Assembly (NCBI GenBank): GCA_964399535.1
Contig: CAYNRE010000074.1
Coordinates: 62,001-126,000 of the forward strand
From: CAYNRE01 sp964399535
GTDB lineage: Bacteria > Planctomycetota > Planctomycetia > Pirellulales > CAYNRE01
Direction of reading: 5' to 3'
Length of the DNA stretch: 64,000 bases
Of the stretch, positions 1-9,009 are shown in pieces (positions within the stretch are counted from its first letter, which is position 1; each line of letters opens with the position of its first letter). The notes beneath the pieces are model-generated. The model saw only the letters and a list, made by a program, of their open reading frames with translations. It was not told the DNA's origin and searched no databases. Position numbers and translations under genes: made by a program.

Positions 1-1206
1 GTAACGCCGGCCACGCCGGCCGCCGCCGCCGAAGCAACCGAGCTACCGGGCACCGGTGGCACCTTTGTTCCCGGGCCCCAGGGGGTGGTATTTCAGCCAG
101 GACAGTCGCCTGATGAAGTCGACGGGAATTCCCAACCCACCTTTAGCGAACGGCTCAAGCTGGCTTGGAAGCGCGCCACGGGCAGCATGCCCAGCCATGA
201 GCGGGCCCGCGAGCTGTATCGCGAAGGCGAACGGCTCTTCGCCGGGAAGCAGTACTCGGCCGCGTCGCGGCGCTTCAAGCGAGCGGCCAAGCGCTGGCCC
301 GATTCCGAACTTGAAGAAGACTCGCTGTACATGCACGCCGAGTCGCTCTTTTTCGCGGATTGCTACCCGGGGGCCAGCGATACCTATGGCCGGTTGATGA
401 AGGAATACGAGAATACGCGCTACCTGGATACGGCGGTGCGCCGGCAGTTTGCCATCGCCCGGTACTGGGAACAGTTGCAACGGGCGCGGCCGAAATGGTC
501 GCTCTCCCCGAATCTGTTCGACCGTACTCGGCCCGGGTTCGACACCATGGGCAACGCGGTCGCGGCCTACGACAGCGTGCGGCTCAACGACCCGACCGGC
601 CCGCTGGCCGACGACAGCCTGATGGCCACGGCGAACTTGTACTTCATTGACGAGCGATTCTCCGACGCCGATCACTACTACGATATCGTCCGCAAGGATT
701 ACCCCAAGAGCGAGTACCAGATTCCGGCCCACGTGCTGGGGTACCAGGCGAAGATGCGGATGTACCAGGGGCCGCTCTACGACTCCTCGCCGTTGGTCGA
801 GGCTCGCGACCTGGGGGCGAACACGCTGCTGCAGTTCGGCTCGCAGTTGGGCGAGGAGCGCAGCCGCATCGAAAGCGCCCAGCGCTGGATCGGAGACCAG
901 CTCGCCGAGCGCGAATGGAAGATGGGCCAGTACTACGAGAACACCGCGCATTTCGGCGCGGCTCGCGAGTACTACGCGCAGGTGGCCGAACAATACGGCG
1001 ACTCGCGGTATGGTCCGATGGCCACGGCCCGGCTCCAGGAGATTGGCGGCGAGCCGGCGGCGCCGGCCGAGCGCCTCACCTGGCTGGCAAACCTGTTTCC
1101 CGGCGAAAAGGCCGCCAGCGCGGCCCGACTGGCCAACCGAGAGCCGCGCCGCGTCGCCGCGGAAAACGTCGCCGCCCGCCCCGAATCGGAAAGCGTGACC
1201 CGATGA
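1..1206 (+). CDS. BamD-like outer-membrane assembly TPR lipoprotein (5' end outside window)
   Basis: The frame is open from the first base to TGA at 1204-1206, so the N-terminus, including any lipobox, lies outside the window; about 401 codons are visible. After a low-complexity Ala/Pro/Gly stretch come BamD/ComL-type tetratricopeptide helices (roughly residues 60-180: an R-E-G-E-R-L-F-A-G-K-Q-Y repeat start, then Y-P-G-A-S-D-T-Y-G-R-L). A second set of helical repeats follows near the C-terminus (Y-Y-E-N-T-A-H-F-G-A-A-R-E-Y-Y). BamD is the periplasmic scaffold of the beta-barrel assembly machine. The stop overlaps the lptE start (ATGA), so the two are translationally coupled outer-membrane biogenesis genes. 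The family call rests on repeat pattern and context; a generic TPR protein is the alternative. Confidence 0.75.
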   Translation, partial: VTPATPAAAAEATELPGTGGTFVPGPQGVVFQPGQSPDEVDGNSQPTFSERLKLAWKRATGSMPSHERARELYREGERLFAGKQYSAASRRFKRAAKRWPDSELEEDSLYMHAESLFFADCYPGASDTYGRLMKEYENTRYLDTAVRRQFAIARYWEQLQRARPKWSLSPNLFDRTRPGFDTMGNAVAAYDSVRLNDPTGPLADDSLMATANLYFIDERFSDADHYYDIVRKDYPKSEYQIPAHVLGYQAKMRMYQGPLYDSSPLVEARDLGANTLLQFGSQLGEERSRIESAQRWIGDQLAEREWKMGQYYENTAHFGAAREYYAQVAEQYGDSRYGPMATARLQEIGGEPAAPAERLTWLANLFPGEKAASAARLANREPRRVAAENVAARPESESVTR

Positions 1207-1763
1207 GCGGGCAGCGGCTTCCCCGGGCCCGAGCGGGTCGCCCCTTGAGGGCGATCCTGGCCCTGCTGCTGTTGGCCAGCTCGGCGGGCTGCCTGGCCGG
1301 GTACCGTTGGGGGAACCGCACGCTGTATTCCTGCAACGTTCGCACCGTTTACGTGCCGGTGTTCGAATCGGACAGCCTTCGCCGGCAGCTTGGCGAACGG
1401 CTGACCGAAGCGGTGATTCGCGAGATTCAGACCAAGACCCCTTATCAGATCGCCGGTAGCCAAGAGGCCGATAGCATTCTTTCCGGCCGAATCACCAGCG
1501 ATACCAAGCGGGTCATCGTGGAAACTCCGACGGACGAGCCGCGCCAGCTCGACGTGAATTTCCAGGTTCAAGTAAGCTGGATCGACCGCCGCACCAACAA
1601 GGTTGAAGAACTCGGGGCGGTGCCGCTCCCCCCCGCGGTGGTCGATGTTGGTCAAAGCTGGACCATGATCGCCGAAGTCGGACAGTCGGTCGCCTCGAGC
1701 CAGCAGCAGGTCATCGACCGGCTGGCTCAACAGATTGTCGCGCTCATGGAGCAGCCGTGGTAA
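1203..1763 (+). CDS. lptE: LptE-family LPS-assembly lipoprotein
   Basis: This is a 186-residue protein with a signal peptide ending in a lipobox (L-A-S-S-A-G-C, Cys about residue 31), so it is predicted to be lipidated in the outer membrane. The body fits the LptE fold: G-Y-R-W-G then V-R-T-V-Y-V-P-V-F, an N-terminal helix (L-T-E-A-V-I-R-E-I-Q), a D-S-I-L-S-G-R-I strand, and a final helix of the type Q-Q-V-I-D-R-L-A-Q-Q-I. LptE plugs the LptD barrel that delivers lipopolysaccharide to the outer leaflet. The ATG at 1203 overlaps the TGA of the BamD-like gene. Family sequence identity is normally low, so the call depends on architecture plus neighbour. Confidence 0.75.
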   Translation: MSGQRLPRARAGRPLRAILALLLLASSAGCLAGYRWGNRTLYSCNVRTVYVPVFESDSLRRQLGERLTEAVIREIQTKTPYQIAGSQEADSILSGRITSDTKRVIVETPTDEPRQLDVNFQVQVSWIDRRTNKVEELGAVPLPPAVVDVGQSWTMIAEVGQSVASSQQQVIDRLAQQIVALMEQPW

Positions 1764-1773
1764 ACTGCCCGGC

Positions 1774-2688
1774 ATGAGCCAGCCCGCTGACCCCTTTCCG
1801 CGCCACCCGCTCCTCGACCGCGCCCGGCATTGGCAATTGCGTACCCGACGGTTGGCGCTCGCCGAAGCCCCGCTCTTGATGGGTATCGTCAATGTAACGC
1901 CCGACAGCTTCTCGGATGGCGCGCACTACAGGGCGCCTGAAGCCGCGGTGGCGCGAGCCCTGGAGCTGGTCGAGGCCGGCGCCGATCTGATCGACATCGG
2001 CGGCGAAAGCACCAGGCCCTACGCCACGCCGGTCGACACGGCCGAAGAGCTGCGGCGCGTGTTGCCCGTGGTCGAGCGGCTATGCGCCGCCACCCCGCTT
2101 CCCATCAGCATCGATACCAGCAAGTCGGCCGTGGCTCGCGCCGCCCTGGCCGCCGGGGCCGAGGTGATTAACGACGTGACCGGGCTGACGGGCGACCCCC
2201 AGATGGTTCACCTGGCGGCGGCCACCGGAGCCGCGGTTTGCGCCATGCACATGCAGGGCACCCCGCGGACGATGCAAGATGCCCCGCGGTACGGCGACGT
2301 CGTGAGCGAGGTGATGGCCTACTTGGAACTGCGCCGCAGTGCCCTCGTGCAGGCCGGAATCGCCCCGGAGCGGATCGCCCTGGACCCGGGCATCGGATTC
2401 GGAAAGACCCATCGCCACAATCTGGAGTTGATGGCCCATTGCTGGCAACTGCACCGGCTGGGGTGCCCCGTACTGGTCGGCCATTCGCGCAAAGGGTTTC
2501 TGGCCAAGGTGAGCGACGATCGATCGGCCGAGCGGACCGCGTCGACCATCGGGGGTGCCCTGGCACTGGCTGCCCAAGGGGTGCAGATAATCCGGGTACA
2601 CGACGTGGCGGCGGTGCGCCAGGCCCTGCAGGTGTTCGTCGCTTGCGGCGGCGTCGATGGCAAGCCTCACGGCTGCGAACCGCAGTAA
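1774..2688 (+). CDS. folP: dihydropteroate synthase
   Basis: FolP condenses 6-hydroxymethyl-7,8-dihydropterin pyrophosphate with p-aminobenzoate in folate synthesis; it is cytoplasmic. All family motifs are present in order: G-I-V-N-V-T-P-D-S-F-S-D-G, D-I-G-G-E-S-T-R-P, S-I-D-T-S-K, I-N-D-V-T-G, M-H-M-Q-G-T-P, D-P-G-I-G-F-G-K, G-H-S-R-K-G-F and R-V-H-D-V at the C-terminus. The length (304 aa) is slightly longer than usual because of an N-terminal extension of about 30 residues. I chose ATG 1774, 10 bases after the lptE stop; an in-frame start further upstream would overlap lptE. It probably belongs to the same transcript as lptE. Confidence 0.95.
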   Translation: MSQPADPFPRHPLLDRARHWQLRTRRLALAEAPLLMGIVNVTPDSFSDGAHYRAPEAAVARALELVEAGADLIDIGGESTRPYATPVDTAEELRRVLPVVERLCAATPLPISIDTSKSAVARAALAAGAEVINDVTGLTGDPQMVHLAAATGAAVCAMHMQGTPRTMQDAPRYGDVVSEVMAYLELRRSALVQAGIAPERIALDPGIGFGKTHRHNLELMAHCWQLHRLGCPVLVGHSRKGFLAKVSDDRSAERTASTIGGALALAAQGVQIIRVHDVAAVRQALQVFVACGGVDGKPHGCEPQ

Positions 2689-2970
2689 TTGCCTGGAAGC
2701 GATTTCCACGGCCGCACTGGAGTTTGCTCTCCGCTGCCTGATCCCCTCGGCGGGGTTGCTTCCGCCCGGTTGGGGCCGAATACTTCGCAGGGCGGGGGCC
2801 TGCAGCCAGGCCGACGGGAGGAGCCGGATCGGCGTTGACCCGGTCTCGCGTTTCCCCGATACTAAGTAGCTGCGATTGGCCTCCGAAATAACGTCGCAAG
2901 TGCTTTCACTGGCGTGGGTTACGTCTGAATAACTGGGGCAGGTTCGGTGCCCGGCAGTTCGGGAAAGACA

Positions 2971-4245
2971 ATGGCGGTTGCCGAAGACACCGAACTGGGC
3001 CGGTATTGTCAAACGCTGGGGCGGCAGGCCCAAGTGGCTGCGACGCGTTTGGCCACCGTGCCGACGGCAGCAAAGAACCGCTGGCTGGAAACGGTCGCCG
3101 AGCGGATCGAAGCCGGGGCCGATCGCATCCTGGCGGCCAACGAGCAGGATCTGTCGGCCGGGCAGTCGCAGGGGCTGACGGCCGCCCAACTCGATCGGCT
3201 CAAACTGACGCCCGGCAGCCTCCGGTCGATGGCTCGGGCCACGCGTGAGGTGATCGCGCTCGACGATCCGGTGGGAGAAGTGATCGAGTCGCGCCGCCGT
3301 CCTAACGGTCTCGAAGTATCGAAGGTCCGAGTACCGCTGGGGGTGGTGTTTTTCATTTACGAGTCGCGCCCCAACGTAACCGTCGACGCCGCGGTGCTCT
3401 GCGTCAAGAGCGGCAATGCCGTGATCTTGCGGGGTGGCAAGGAAGCCATTCACTCCAACCGTGTCTTGGGCCAAATCCTGACCGAGGCCCAGCACGAAGC
3501 CGGCCTGCCCCCCAACTCCGTGCAACTGGTGGAAACCACCGATCGCGCGGCGGTCGGCCATTTGCTGGCGCTAAGCCAGTACATAACGGTCACCATACCT
3601 CGCGGCGGCGAGGGGCTGATCCGAAGGGTCGCCGCCGAAGCCCGAATGCCGGTCATCAAGCACTTCGACGGCAATTGCCACGTGTACATCGACGCCACGG
3701 CCGACGGCGAACTGGCCGAACAAATCTTGATCAATTCCAAGTGTCAGCGGTACGGCGTTTGTAACGCCGCCGAGTCGCTGTTGGTCCATGCCGCGGTTGC
3801 CGAGCGCCTGATTCCCCGCCTGGCTCGGGCTTTGCTCGCCGAAGGGGTGGAGATTCGCGGCGACGAAACGTTTCGCCGGCTGGTGCCGCAAACCGTGCCC
3901 GTAACCGAAGCCGACGACCGGACCGAATTCCTCGGTCCGGTGATTTCCGCCCGGGTGGTACCCGACTTGCAGTCGGCGATCGAGCACATCAATCGCCATG
4001 GATCGCGACACACCGACGCCATCGTGACCGGCGATTCGGGCGCCGCCGATGCATTCGTGGCCGGGGTCGACAGCGCCGCGGTCATGGTCAATTGCAGCAC
4101 CCGGTTCAACGACGGTGGCGAGTTGGGCCTGGGGGCCGAAATCGGCATCAGCACCGACAAATTTCATGCCCGCGGTCCGTGCGGGCTGAAGGAACTGACC
4201 ACGTACAAATGGGTCGTGCGCGGCCAAGGACAGGTCCGCACCTAA
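2971..4245 (+). CDS. proA: glutamate-5-semialdehyde dehydrogenase (gamma-glutamyl phosphate reductase)
   Basis: ProA reduces gamma-glutamyl phosphate with NADPH to glutamate-5-semialdehyde, the second step of proline synthesis. The 424-residue length is typical. Family signatures include F-I-Y-E-S-R-P-N-V-T near residue 128, a G-N-A-V-I-L-R-G-G-K-E-A cofactor loop, I-P-R-G-G-E-G-L and the catalytic cysteine in G-V-C-N-A-A-E (Cys264). I chose ATG 2971; an in-frame GTG at 2947 is possible. No proB is adjacent. About 280 bases with no convincing gene separate it from folP, so it probably has its own promoter. Confidence 0.95.
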   Translation: MAVAEDTELGRYCQTLGRQAQVAATRLATVPTAAKNRWLETVAERIEAGADRILAANEQDLSAGQSQGLTAAQLDRLKLTPGSLRSMARATREVIALDDPVGEVIESRRRPNGLEVSKVRVPLGVVFFIYESRPNVTVDAAVLCVKSGNAVILRGGKEAIHSNRVLGQILTEAQHEAGLPPNSVQLVETTDRAAVGHLLALSQYITVTIPRGGEGLIRRVAAEARMPVIKHFDGNCHVYIDATADGELAEQILINSKCQRYGVCNAAESLLVHAAVAERLIPRLARALLAEGVEIRGDETFRRLVPQTVPVTEADDRTEFLGPVISARVVPDLQSAIEHINRHGSRHTDAIVTGDSGAADAFVAGVDSAAVMVNCSTRFNDGGELGLGAEIGISTDKFHARGPCGLKELTTYKWVVRGQGQVRT

Positions 4246-4303
4246 GCACCAGGGGCGCCGCCGGGGCCGCATTCCGCGGCCGCCGGCAACGCAGGAGGCA
4301 GGG

Positions 4304-5338
4304 ATGTCTCAGGAAGTGCTCAGCCAGGCCGAGGTAGAGAGCTTGCTGACCGCGCTGGACCCCAAGGCGGGCCCAGTCAGCCGCAAGGCGGCGTCGCCGG
4401 CCGCGCCGTCGGCGTCGCCCGCCAAGCCGCGCGAAAAGGTGGTCAGCTACGATTTCAAACGCCCCGAGCGCGTGGGCAAGGAGCAGATGCGCGCCCTGCA
4501 GACGCTGCACGAGGGGTTTGGCCGCAATTTTGGCGCCGCGCTCTCGGCCATGCTGCGGACCATCGTCGAGGTGAAGCTGACGAGCGTCGATCAGCTCACC
4601 TATAGCGAATTCGTGTTCAGCCTGGAGAACCCCACCTGCTTCAATCTGCTCAAGGCCGAACCGCTCGAGGGACACTTGATCCTCGACATCAACCCCTCGA
4701 TTCTCTACCCGATCATCGATCGGCTCTTGGGGGGTGGGAAAGAGCCAAGCCATATCGCCCGGCGCCCGCTCACCGAAATCGAGCTGCGCCTGGTCCAGCG
4801 CATCAGCCGGTTGTTTCTCGATGAATTGCATCGGGCCTGGGAAAATGTGCTTTCGCTCAAGCTCGACGTGGTTCGGGTGGAAAGCAATCCACAGCTCGTT
4901 CAGATTGTGCCCCCCAACGAGGTCGTGGTGCTGATCAGCTTCGAGTTGACTCTGGGCGACCTGCGAGGAATGATCAACCTTTGCATTCCGTTTAACTCGA
5001 TCGAGCGGATCGCCAGCAAGCTCACCTCGAACAGTTGGATCAGTTACGGCCGGCACCAGGCCACGGCGGAATCCATGGAGCAAATCGGCCGGCAATTGAA
5101 CGGGGCCCTGCTCGAACTCCGCGTGCAGCTAGCCGAATCGACCATCACCACGCGCGACCTGGTCAACCTGAGGGTGGGCGACATCATCACCACCGATCAC
5201 GAGGTGCGGCGGCCGGTGCGGATCGCGGTCGAGGGCGTACCGCGATTTTTGGCCAAACCGGGGCGCTACAAGGGGCGCTCGGCGGTCGAAGTTCAGGAGC
5301 AACTGCCTCCGCCCCCGGTTCAACCCGTTAAGGGCTAG
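4304..5338 (+). CDS. fliM: flagellar motor switch protein FliM
   Basis: This 344-residue protein has the three FliM parts: an N-terminal CheY-P-binding peptide (L-S-Q-A-E-V-E-S-L-L), a middle CheC-like domain (about 45-230, with S-Y-D-F-K-R-P and the conserved L-L-G-G-G near residue 145), and a C-terminal SpoA/FliN-like domain (about 250-335). FliM sits in the cytoplasmic C-ring and sets motor direction. A strong Shine-Dalgarno (AGGAGG, about 4291) precedes the ATG. No other flagellar gene is in the window. The last 11 bases overlap the 3' end of convergent uvrC. Confidence 0.95.
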   Translation: MSQEVLSQAEVESLLTALDPKAGPVSRKAASPAAPSASPAKPREKVVSYDFKRPERVGKEQMRALQTLHEGFGRNFGAALSAMLRTIVEVKLTSVDQLTYSEFVFSLENPTCFNLLKAEPLEGHLILDINPSILYPIIDRLLGGGKEPSHIARRPLTEIELRLVQRISRLFLDELHRAWENVLSLKLDVVRVESNPQLVQIVPPNEVVVLISFELTLGDLRGMINLCIPFNSIERIASKLTSNSWISYGRHQATAESMEQIGRQLNGALLELRVQLAESTITTRDLVNLRVGDIITTDHEVRRPVRIAVEGVPRFLAKPGRYKGRSAVEVQEQLPPPPVQPVKG

Positions 5339-6827
5339 CCGACTCGGGCGGCTCGGGCCGTTTGCGCTGGCGCCCGGCGGCGGGGCGCTCGGTCTCGCCC
5401 AGCGTGGATTTCTTCCGCAGCAAATGGTGGTAGTGTTGCGCAAACCGGTGCGCTTCGTCGCGCACGTACTGCAAAAGCCGTAACCCGTAAGCGTGGCGGC
5501 TCAAGCGCAACGGTTCGGCCACTTCGGGCAGATAGATTTCCTCCTCTCGCTTGGCGAGCGAGAGCACCACCGGCGGGCGAATTTGAAGCTCGCCAAACGC
5601 CGTCATCGCCGCGCTAAGCTGTCCGCGGCCCCCATCGATCAGCAGAATATCGGGGAACGCCTCTCCCTGGTCGCTCAGCCGTTTGAAACGCCGGGCCACG
5701 ACTTCGTGAATGCTGGCGAAATCGTCGACCTGGCCCCGCGTGTGAAGGCGATAGCGCTTGTAGCCCGGTTTGAAAGGCAGCCCGTCGATGAACTGGACCA
5801 GGCTGGCCACGGTCTCATCGCCCCCCAGGTGGGCGATGTCCACCCCTTCGATCGTTCGCGGCATGCTGGGAAGCCCCAGCACCTTCTTGAGCCCGGCAAG
5901 CCCCTTCTTGGGGTCGATGTAAAACACCTCGGGCTGCACGTGGGTTTCCAGTTCGCCGCGGCGGTCGAGGGTCTCGAGCATTTGAATCTCGTCGCGGAGC
6001 CTTGCCGCCTTTTCGAATTCAAGCTTTTCCGAGGCGGTCTGCATCTCGCCGCGCAGCTCCGCCAGCAGTCGATCTTTGTGCCCGTCGAGAAACATGCGCA
6101 GCCGGGCAATATCGCGACGGTACTCTTCGCGGCCGATCCTGAGGTTGCAGGGGGCCGTACACTGTCCAATGCTGGCCAACAAACAGGGCCGGAACCAGCG
6201 CCACTTTTCCTCTTCACCCTCGCGAATGTCGAGGCTACAGGTGCGGAACTTGAAGATCTTTTGCAAGACGACGATCGCCCCGCGCAGGGCGGCCGCGCCC
6301 GCAAAGGGGCCGTAGAGCTTGGTGCCCCGGCTGCTCGGCTCGCGGGTGAATTCGACCCGGGGAAAATCCTCGCGGATGAAGATCTCCAGGTAGGGAAAGC
6401 TCTTGTCGTCCTTTAGGTCGACGTTGAACTTGGGGCGAACGTCTTTTATCAGGCGGGCTTCGAGCAACAGGGCATCGACTTCGCTCTCGGCCGGGAGAAA
6501 GTCGATGTCGCAAATCTCGCGTACCAATTCCGCCGTTCGGCGGTCGTCGGCCGCGGCCTTCAAGAAATAGCTGCCGGCCCGGGCCCGGAGATCCTTGGCC
6601 TTGCCCACATAGATCACGCGGCCGGCATGATCCTTCATCAGGTACACGCCCGGCTGGCGGGGAAATTCGCGAACCTTGGTGGCGGCCCGGCGAAACCCAG
6701 GGCCCAGTGCGCGGGCCCAGGCGGCATCGGCCAGGGCGGAATCCGGCGCGTCGACCGGCTCGGCAACCGAGTCGGCCTCGGCCGGGGTGCGGGTCGGCTC
6801 GTCGTCGGGAGGCGGTCGATCCGTCAT
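5328..6827 (-). CDS. uvrC: excinuclease ABC subunit UvrC, lacking the C-terminal HhH domain
   Basis: UvrC makes the dual incisions around DNA lesions in nucleotide-excision repair. In the 499 residues I see a GIY-YIG domain (about 58-135: P-G-V-Y-L-M-K ... V-I-Y-V-G-K-A-K-D-L), a UVR motif (E-K-L-E-F-E-K-A-A-R-L-R) and an RNase H-like nuclease domain with its acidic and histidine residues (G-V-D-I-A-H, L-L-I-D-G-G-R-G-Q-L, R-D-E-A-H-R-F-A). The protein stops about 30 residues after that last motif, where other UvrC proteins continue with a tandem helix-hairpin-helix; usual length is about 600. The ATG at 6827 follows a roughly 45-residue acidic, Pro-rich lead. It lies 56 bases downstream of the phosphohexomutase on the same strand. 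Confidence 0.93.
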   Translation of the reverse strand: MTDRPPPDDEPTRTPAEADSVAEPVDAPDSALADAAWARALGPGFRRAATKVREFPRQPGVYLMKDHAGRVIYVGKAKDLRARAGSYFLKAAADDRRTAELVREICDIDFLPAESEVDALLLEARLIKDVRPKFNVDLKDDKSFPYLEIFIREDFPRVEFTREPSSRGTKLYGPFAGAAALRGAIVVLQKIFKFRTCSLDIREGEEEKWRWFRPCLLASIGQCTAPCNLRIGREEYRRDIARLRMFLDGHKDRLLAELRGEMQTASEKLEFEKAARLRDEIQMLETLDRRGELETHVQPEVFYIDPKKGLAGLKKVLGLPSMPRTIEGVDIAHLGGDETVASLVQFIDGLPFKPGYKRYRLHTRGQVDDFASIHEVVARRFKRLSDQGEAFPDILLIDGGRGQLSAAMTAFGELQIRPPVVLSLAKREEEIYLPEVAEPLRLSRHAYGLRLLQYVRDEAHRFAQHYHHLLRKKSTLGETERPAAGRQRKRPEPPESASP

Positions 6828-6883
6828 GGGTCGCCACTGGGGTGCCTGGCCCGGCACGGCTGCCCCGCCGTGGACGGCCGGGT

Positions 6884-8698
6884 CTAGATCGTGTCGGCAA
6901 ACGCCTTCAGGTCGCGGGTAAAGTCGTCGATGCGTACCGACAGCCTGGCCTGCTCGTCGTCCAGGTCGGCCAGCAGCTCTGGCGCCGTAAAGGCGAAACA
7001 ATAGAACTTCACCTTGGGTTCGGTCCCCGATGGACGCACCGCCACGCAATTGCCCTCTTCGGCCAGGTCGAACATCAGCAAATCGCCCGGCGGGCCCTCG
7101 AGCACACTTTCTCCGCCGCCGGGAACCAGTACCCGCTGGCGGGCATAGTCGCGAATCTGGCGAACGGCAAGGCCGCCCAGCTGCCGGGGAGGCGCGGATC
7201 GCAGCGCCGCCATCAGCCGCTTCATGCGGTCCATTCCCTCGGAACCGGGCATGGTCAGCGACGTGGTCCGCTCGACATGGCAGCCGTGTTGCCAATAAAG
7301 CGCTTCGAGCTGCTGGTGCAGCGTTTGCCCCCGCGAGCGAACCTGGGCAGCCAGTTCAGCCAAGAGCAGCGCTGCCACGGTGGCATCCTTATCGCGGGCA
7401 TAGCTGCCAACCAGGTAGCCGTGCGATTCCTCCAACCCCAGCAGGAATCCTTCCGGTCCCTCGCGATCGATCACGCCGCCGATCCACTTGAAGCCTACCT
7501 GCAAATCGCCAATGGTGCGCACGCCGTAGCTGTCGCCGATCCGGCGAATCAATTCGGTGGTGACCAGCGTCTTGACCAGATACTGTCGCGGGCCGAGGTT
7601 GCCCTCTGCCTTGCGGGCCGCCAGAAGCCCTTCGGCCAGAAGCGCTCCGATTTGATTGCCGGTAAACGTGCGCCAGGGGCCGCCCGGCACCAGCGGTGCG
7701 GCGCAGCCCAGGCGGTCGGCGTCTGGATCGGTCGACAGGATCAGGTCGGCGCCGCTGGCCTCGGCTCGCTCGATCAGGGCATCGAACGTGGCCGGGTTCT
7801 CGGGGTTGGCCACATGGTCGGGCACATTCGGAAAATCGCCGTCGGGCGCCGCGTGGGGGGCGAACACTTCGACCTCGGCGAAGCCGGCCGCCTTGAGCAC
7901 CGGCACCACCGACGCCGCGCCTACGCCATGCATGGGCGAATACAAGATTCTCAGCTCGCGCGGGCCGGGGCGGCTTTGGGCCAGCACGGCAACCTGGTAA
8001 GCGGCGTCGACCTCGGCCTGGCAAGCGACGATGCGGCCCTCGGCCAGCGCTTCGGCAAAGGGAACCCGCTCGATGCGATCGGTGCTCATCACCCGCTCGA
8101 TTACCCGCTTATCGTGCGGCGGCAGCAACTGTCCCCCGGTCGACCAGTAGGCCTTCACCGCGTTGTCGCTGGGCGGGTTGTGGCTGGCCGTAACCATCAC
8201 ACCGCACGCGCAGTGATTGTGCCGCACGGCGAAGGAAAGCTCGGGGGTGCTGCGGTAGCCGTCGAGAAAATAGACGCGGAAGCCGTTGGCCACCATTACC
8301 TCGGCGATTAGCTCGGCGAAATGCCGCGAACGATGCCGGGTATCGTAGGCCACGGCACAGCCCAGCGGCGTACCGGCAACGGCCTGCTCGCGCACGTACG
8401 AGGCCAACCCTTGGGCGCTTTCGCCCATGGTGCGGTCGTTGATGGCATTGGACCCAATCGGGTACATCCGCCCCCGCCGCCCCCCGGTGCCAAAGGGAAT
8501 GACGGTCCAAAACGCGTCGTCCAAGGCCTTCCACTGGTTGCCGCGAATATGCTCGGCGAGCAGGTCCAGGTATTCGGCGTAGCGCGGCTCGGTAAGCCAG
8601 TTGCGAATGTTTTCGACGGCGCCCGCGGTGAGGTGCCGGGCGCGGCCCGCCTCTTCGACGCGGCTCACCAGGTCGGCAACGGAGGGAGTGGGGCTCAT
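6884..8698 (-). CDS. phospho-sugar mutase (phosphoglucomutase/phosphomannomutase family)
   Basis: An alpha-D-phosphohexomutase of 604 residues, the long form typical of Gram-positive PgcA-like and planctomycete enzymes. The catalytic phosphoserine loop is T-A-S-H-N-P-P, the metal-binding loop S-T-D-P-D-A-D-R-L-G, the sugar-specificity loop G-L-E-E-S-H-G-Y, and the phosphate-binding loop R-P-S-G-T-E-P-K. The E-E-S-H-G type loop favours glucose/mannose phosphates over glucosamine phosphate (family knowledge). I chose ATG 8698; the upstream in-frame extension is Cys/Pro-rich and unlike the family. It is divergent from a second mutase at 9010 and upstream of uvrC on the same strand. Confidence 0.88.
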   Translation of the reverse strand: MSPTPSVADLVSRVEEAGRARHLTAGAVENIRNWLTEPRYAEYLDLLAEHIRGNQWKALDDAFWTVIPFGTGGRRGRMYPIGSNAINDRTMGESAQGLASYVREQAVAGTPLGCAVAYDTRHRSRHFAELIAEVMVANGFRVYFLDGYRSTPELSFAVRHNHCACGVMVTASHNPPSDNAVKAYWSTGGQLLPPHDKRVIERVMSTDRIERVPFAEALAEGRIVACQAEVDAAYQVAVLAQSRPGPRELRILYSPMHGVGAASVVPVLKAAGFAEVEVFAPHAAPDGDFPNVPDHVANPENPATFDALIERAEASGADLILSTDPDADRLGCAAPLVPGGPWRTFTGNQIGALLAEGLLAARKAEGNLGPRQYLVKTLVTTELIRRIGDSYGVRTIGDLQVGFKWIGGVIDREGPEGFLLGLEESHGYLVGSYARDKDATVAALLLAELAAQVRSRGQTLHQQLEALYWQHGCHVERTTSLTMPGSEGMDRMKRLMAALRSAPPRQLGGLAVRQIRDYARQRVLVPGGGESVLEGPPGDLLMFDLAEEGNCVAVRPSGTEPKVKFYCFAFTAPELLADLDDEQARLSVRIDDFTRDLKAFADTI

Positions 8699-9009
8699 GG
8701 GCTTCGTGCAATTCCAGTTGGGACAGGGCCGTGCCCACGGGGGCGGGCAAGCGGGGTCGCGGCAGAACGGCCCGAGGGCCTGGCACCGCGCATTGTGTGG
8801 AATTCTAGCCTCGCGACAAGGGCCTGGGCCCAACCGGCCGGGGTACTGCCCGCGCCCAATGGCCCACGCCGACCATTCAGGCCATTCGGGGGCGTGCTTC
8901 CGTTAGCCTACCGGAGAATCCTATACTGGGCGGCGACGCACTCGGGGGGGCGTGAGCCCGTGCCCTGGGAACTTGGACCCCTATTGTCCGGCAAGCGACA
9001 GGACGGCGT
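8699..9009. other. intergenic region between the two divergent phosphohexomutases
   Basis: No gene-like frame is convincing in these 311 bases. A TATACT hexamer near 8921-8926 could be a -10 element for the rightward glmM-like gene, but no good -35 sits at the right distance. I see no operator-like inverted repeat. Confidence 0.5.

Noticed and set aside
2657..2869. A 70-codon frame overlapping the end of folP
   Set aside because: It begins inside folP in another frame and shows no domain or coding-like third positions after folP ends.
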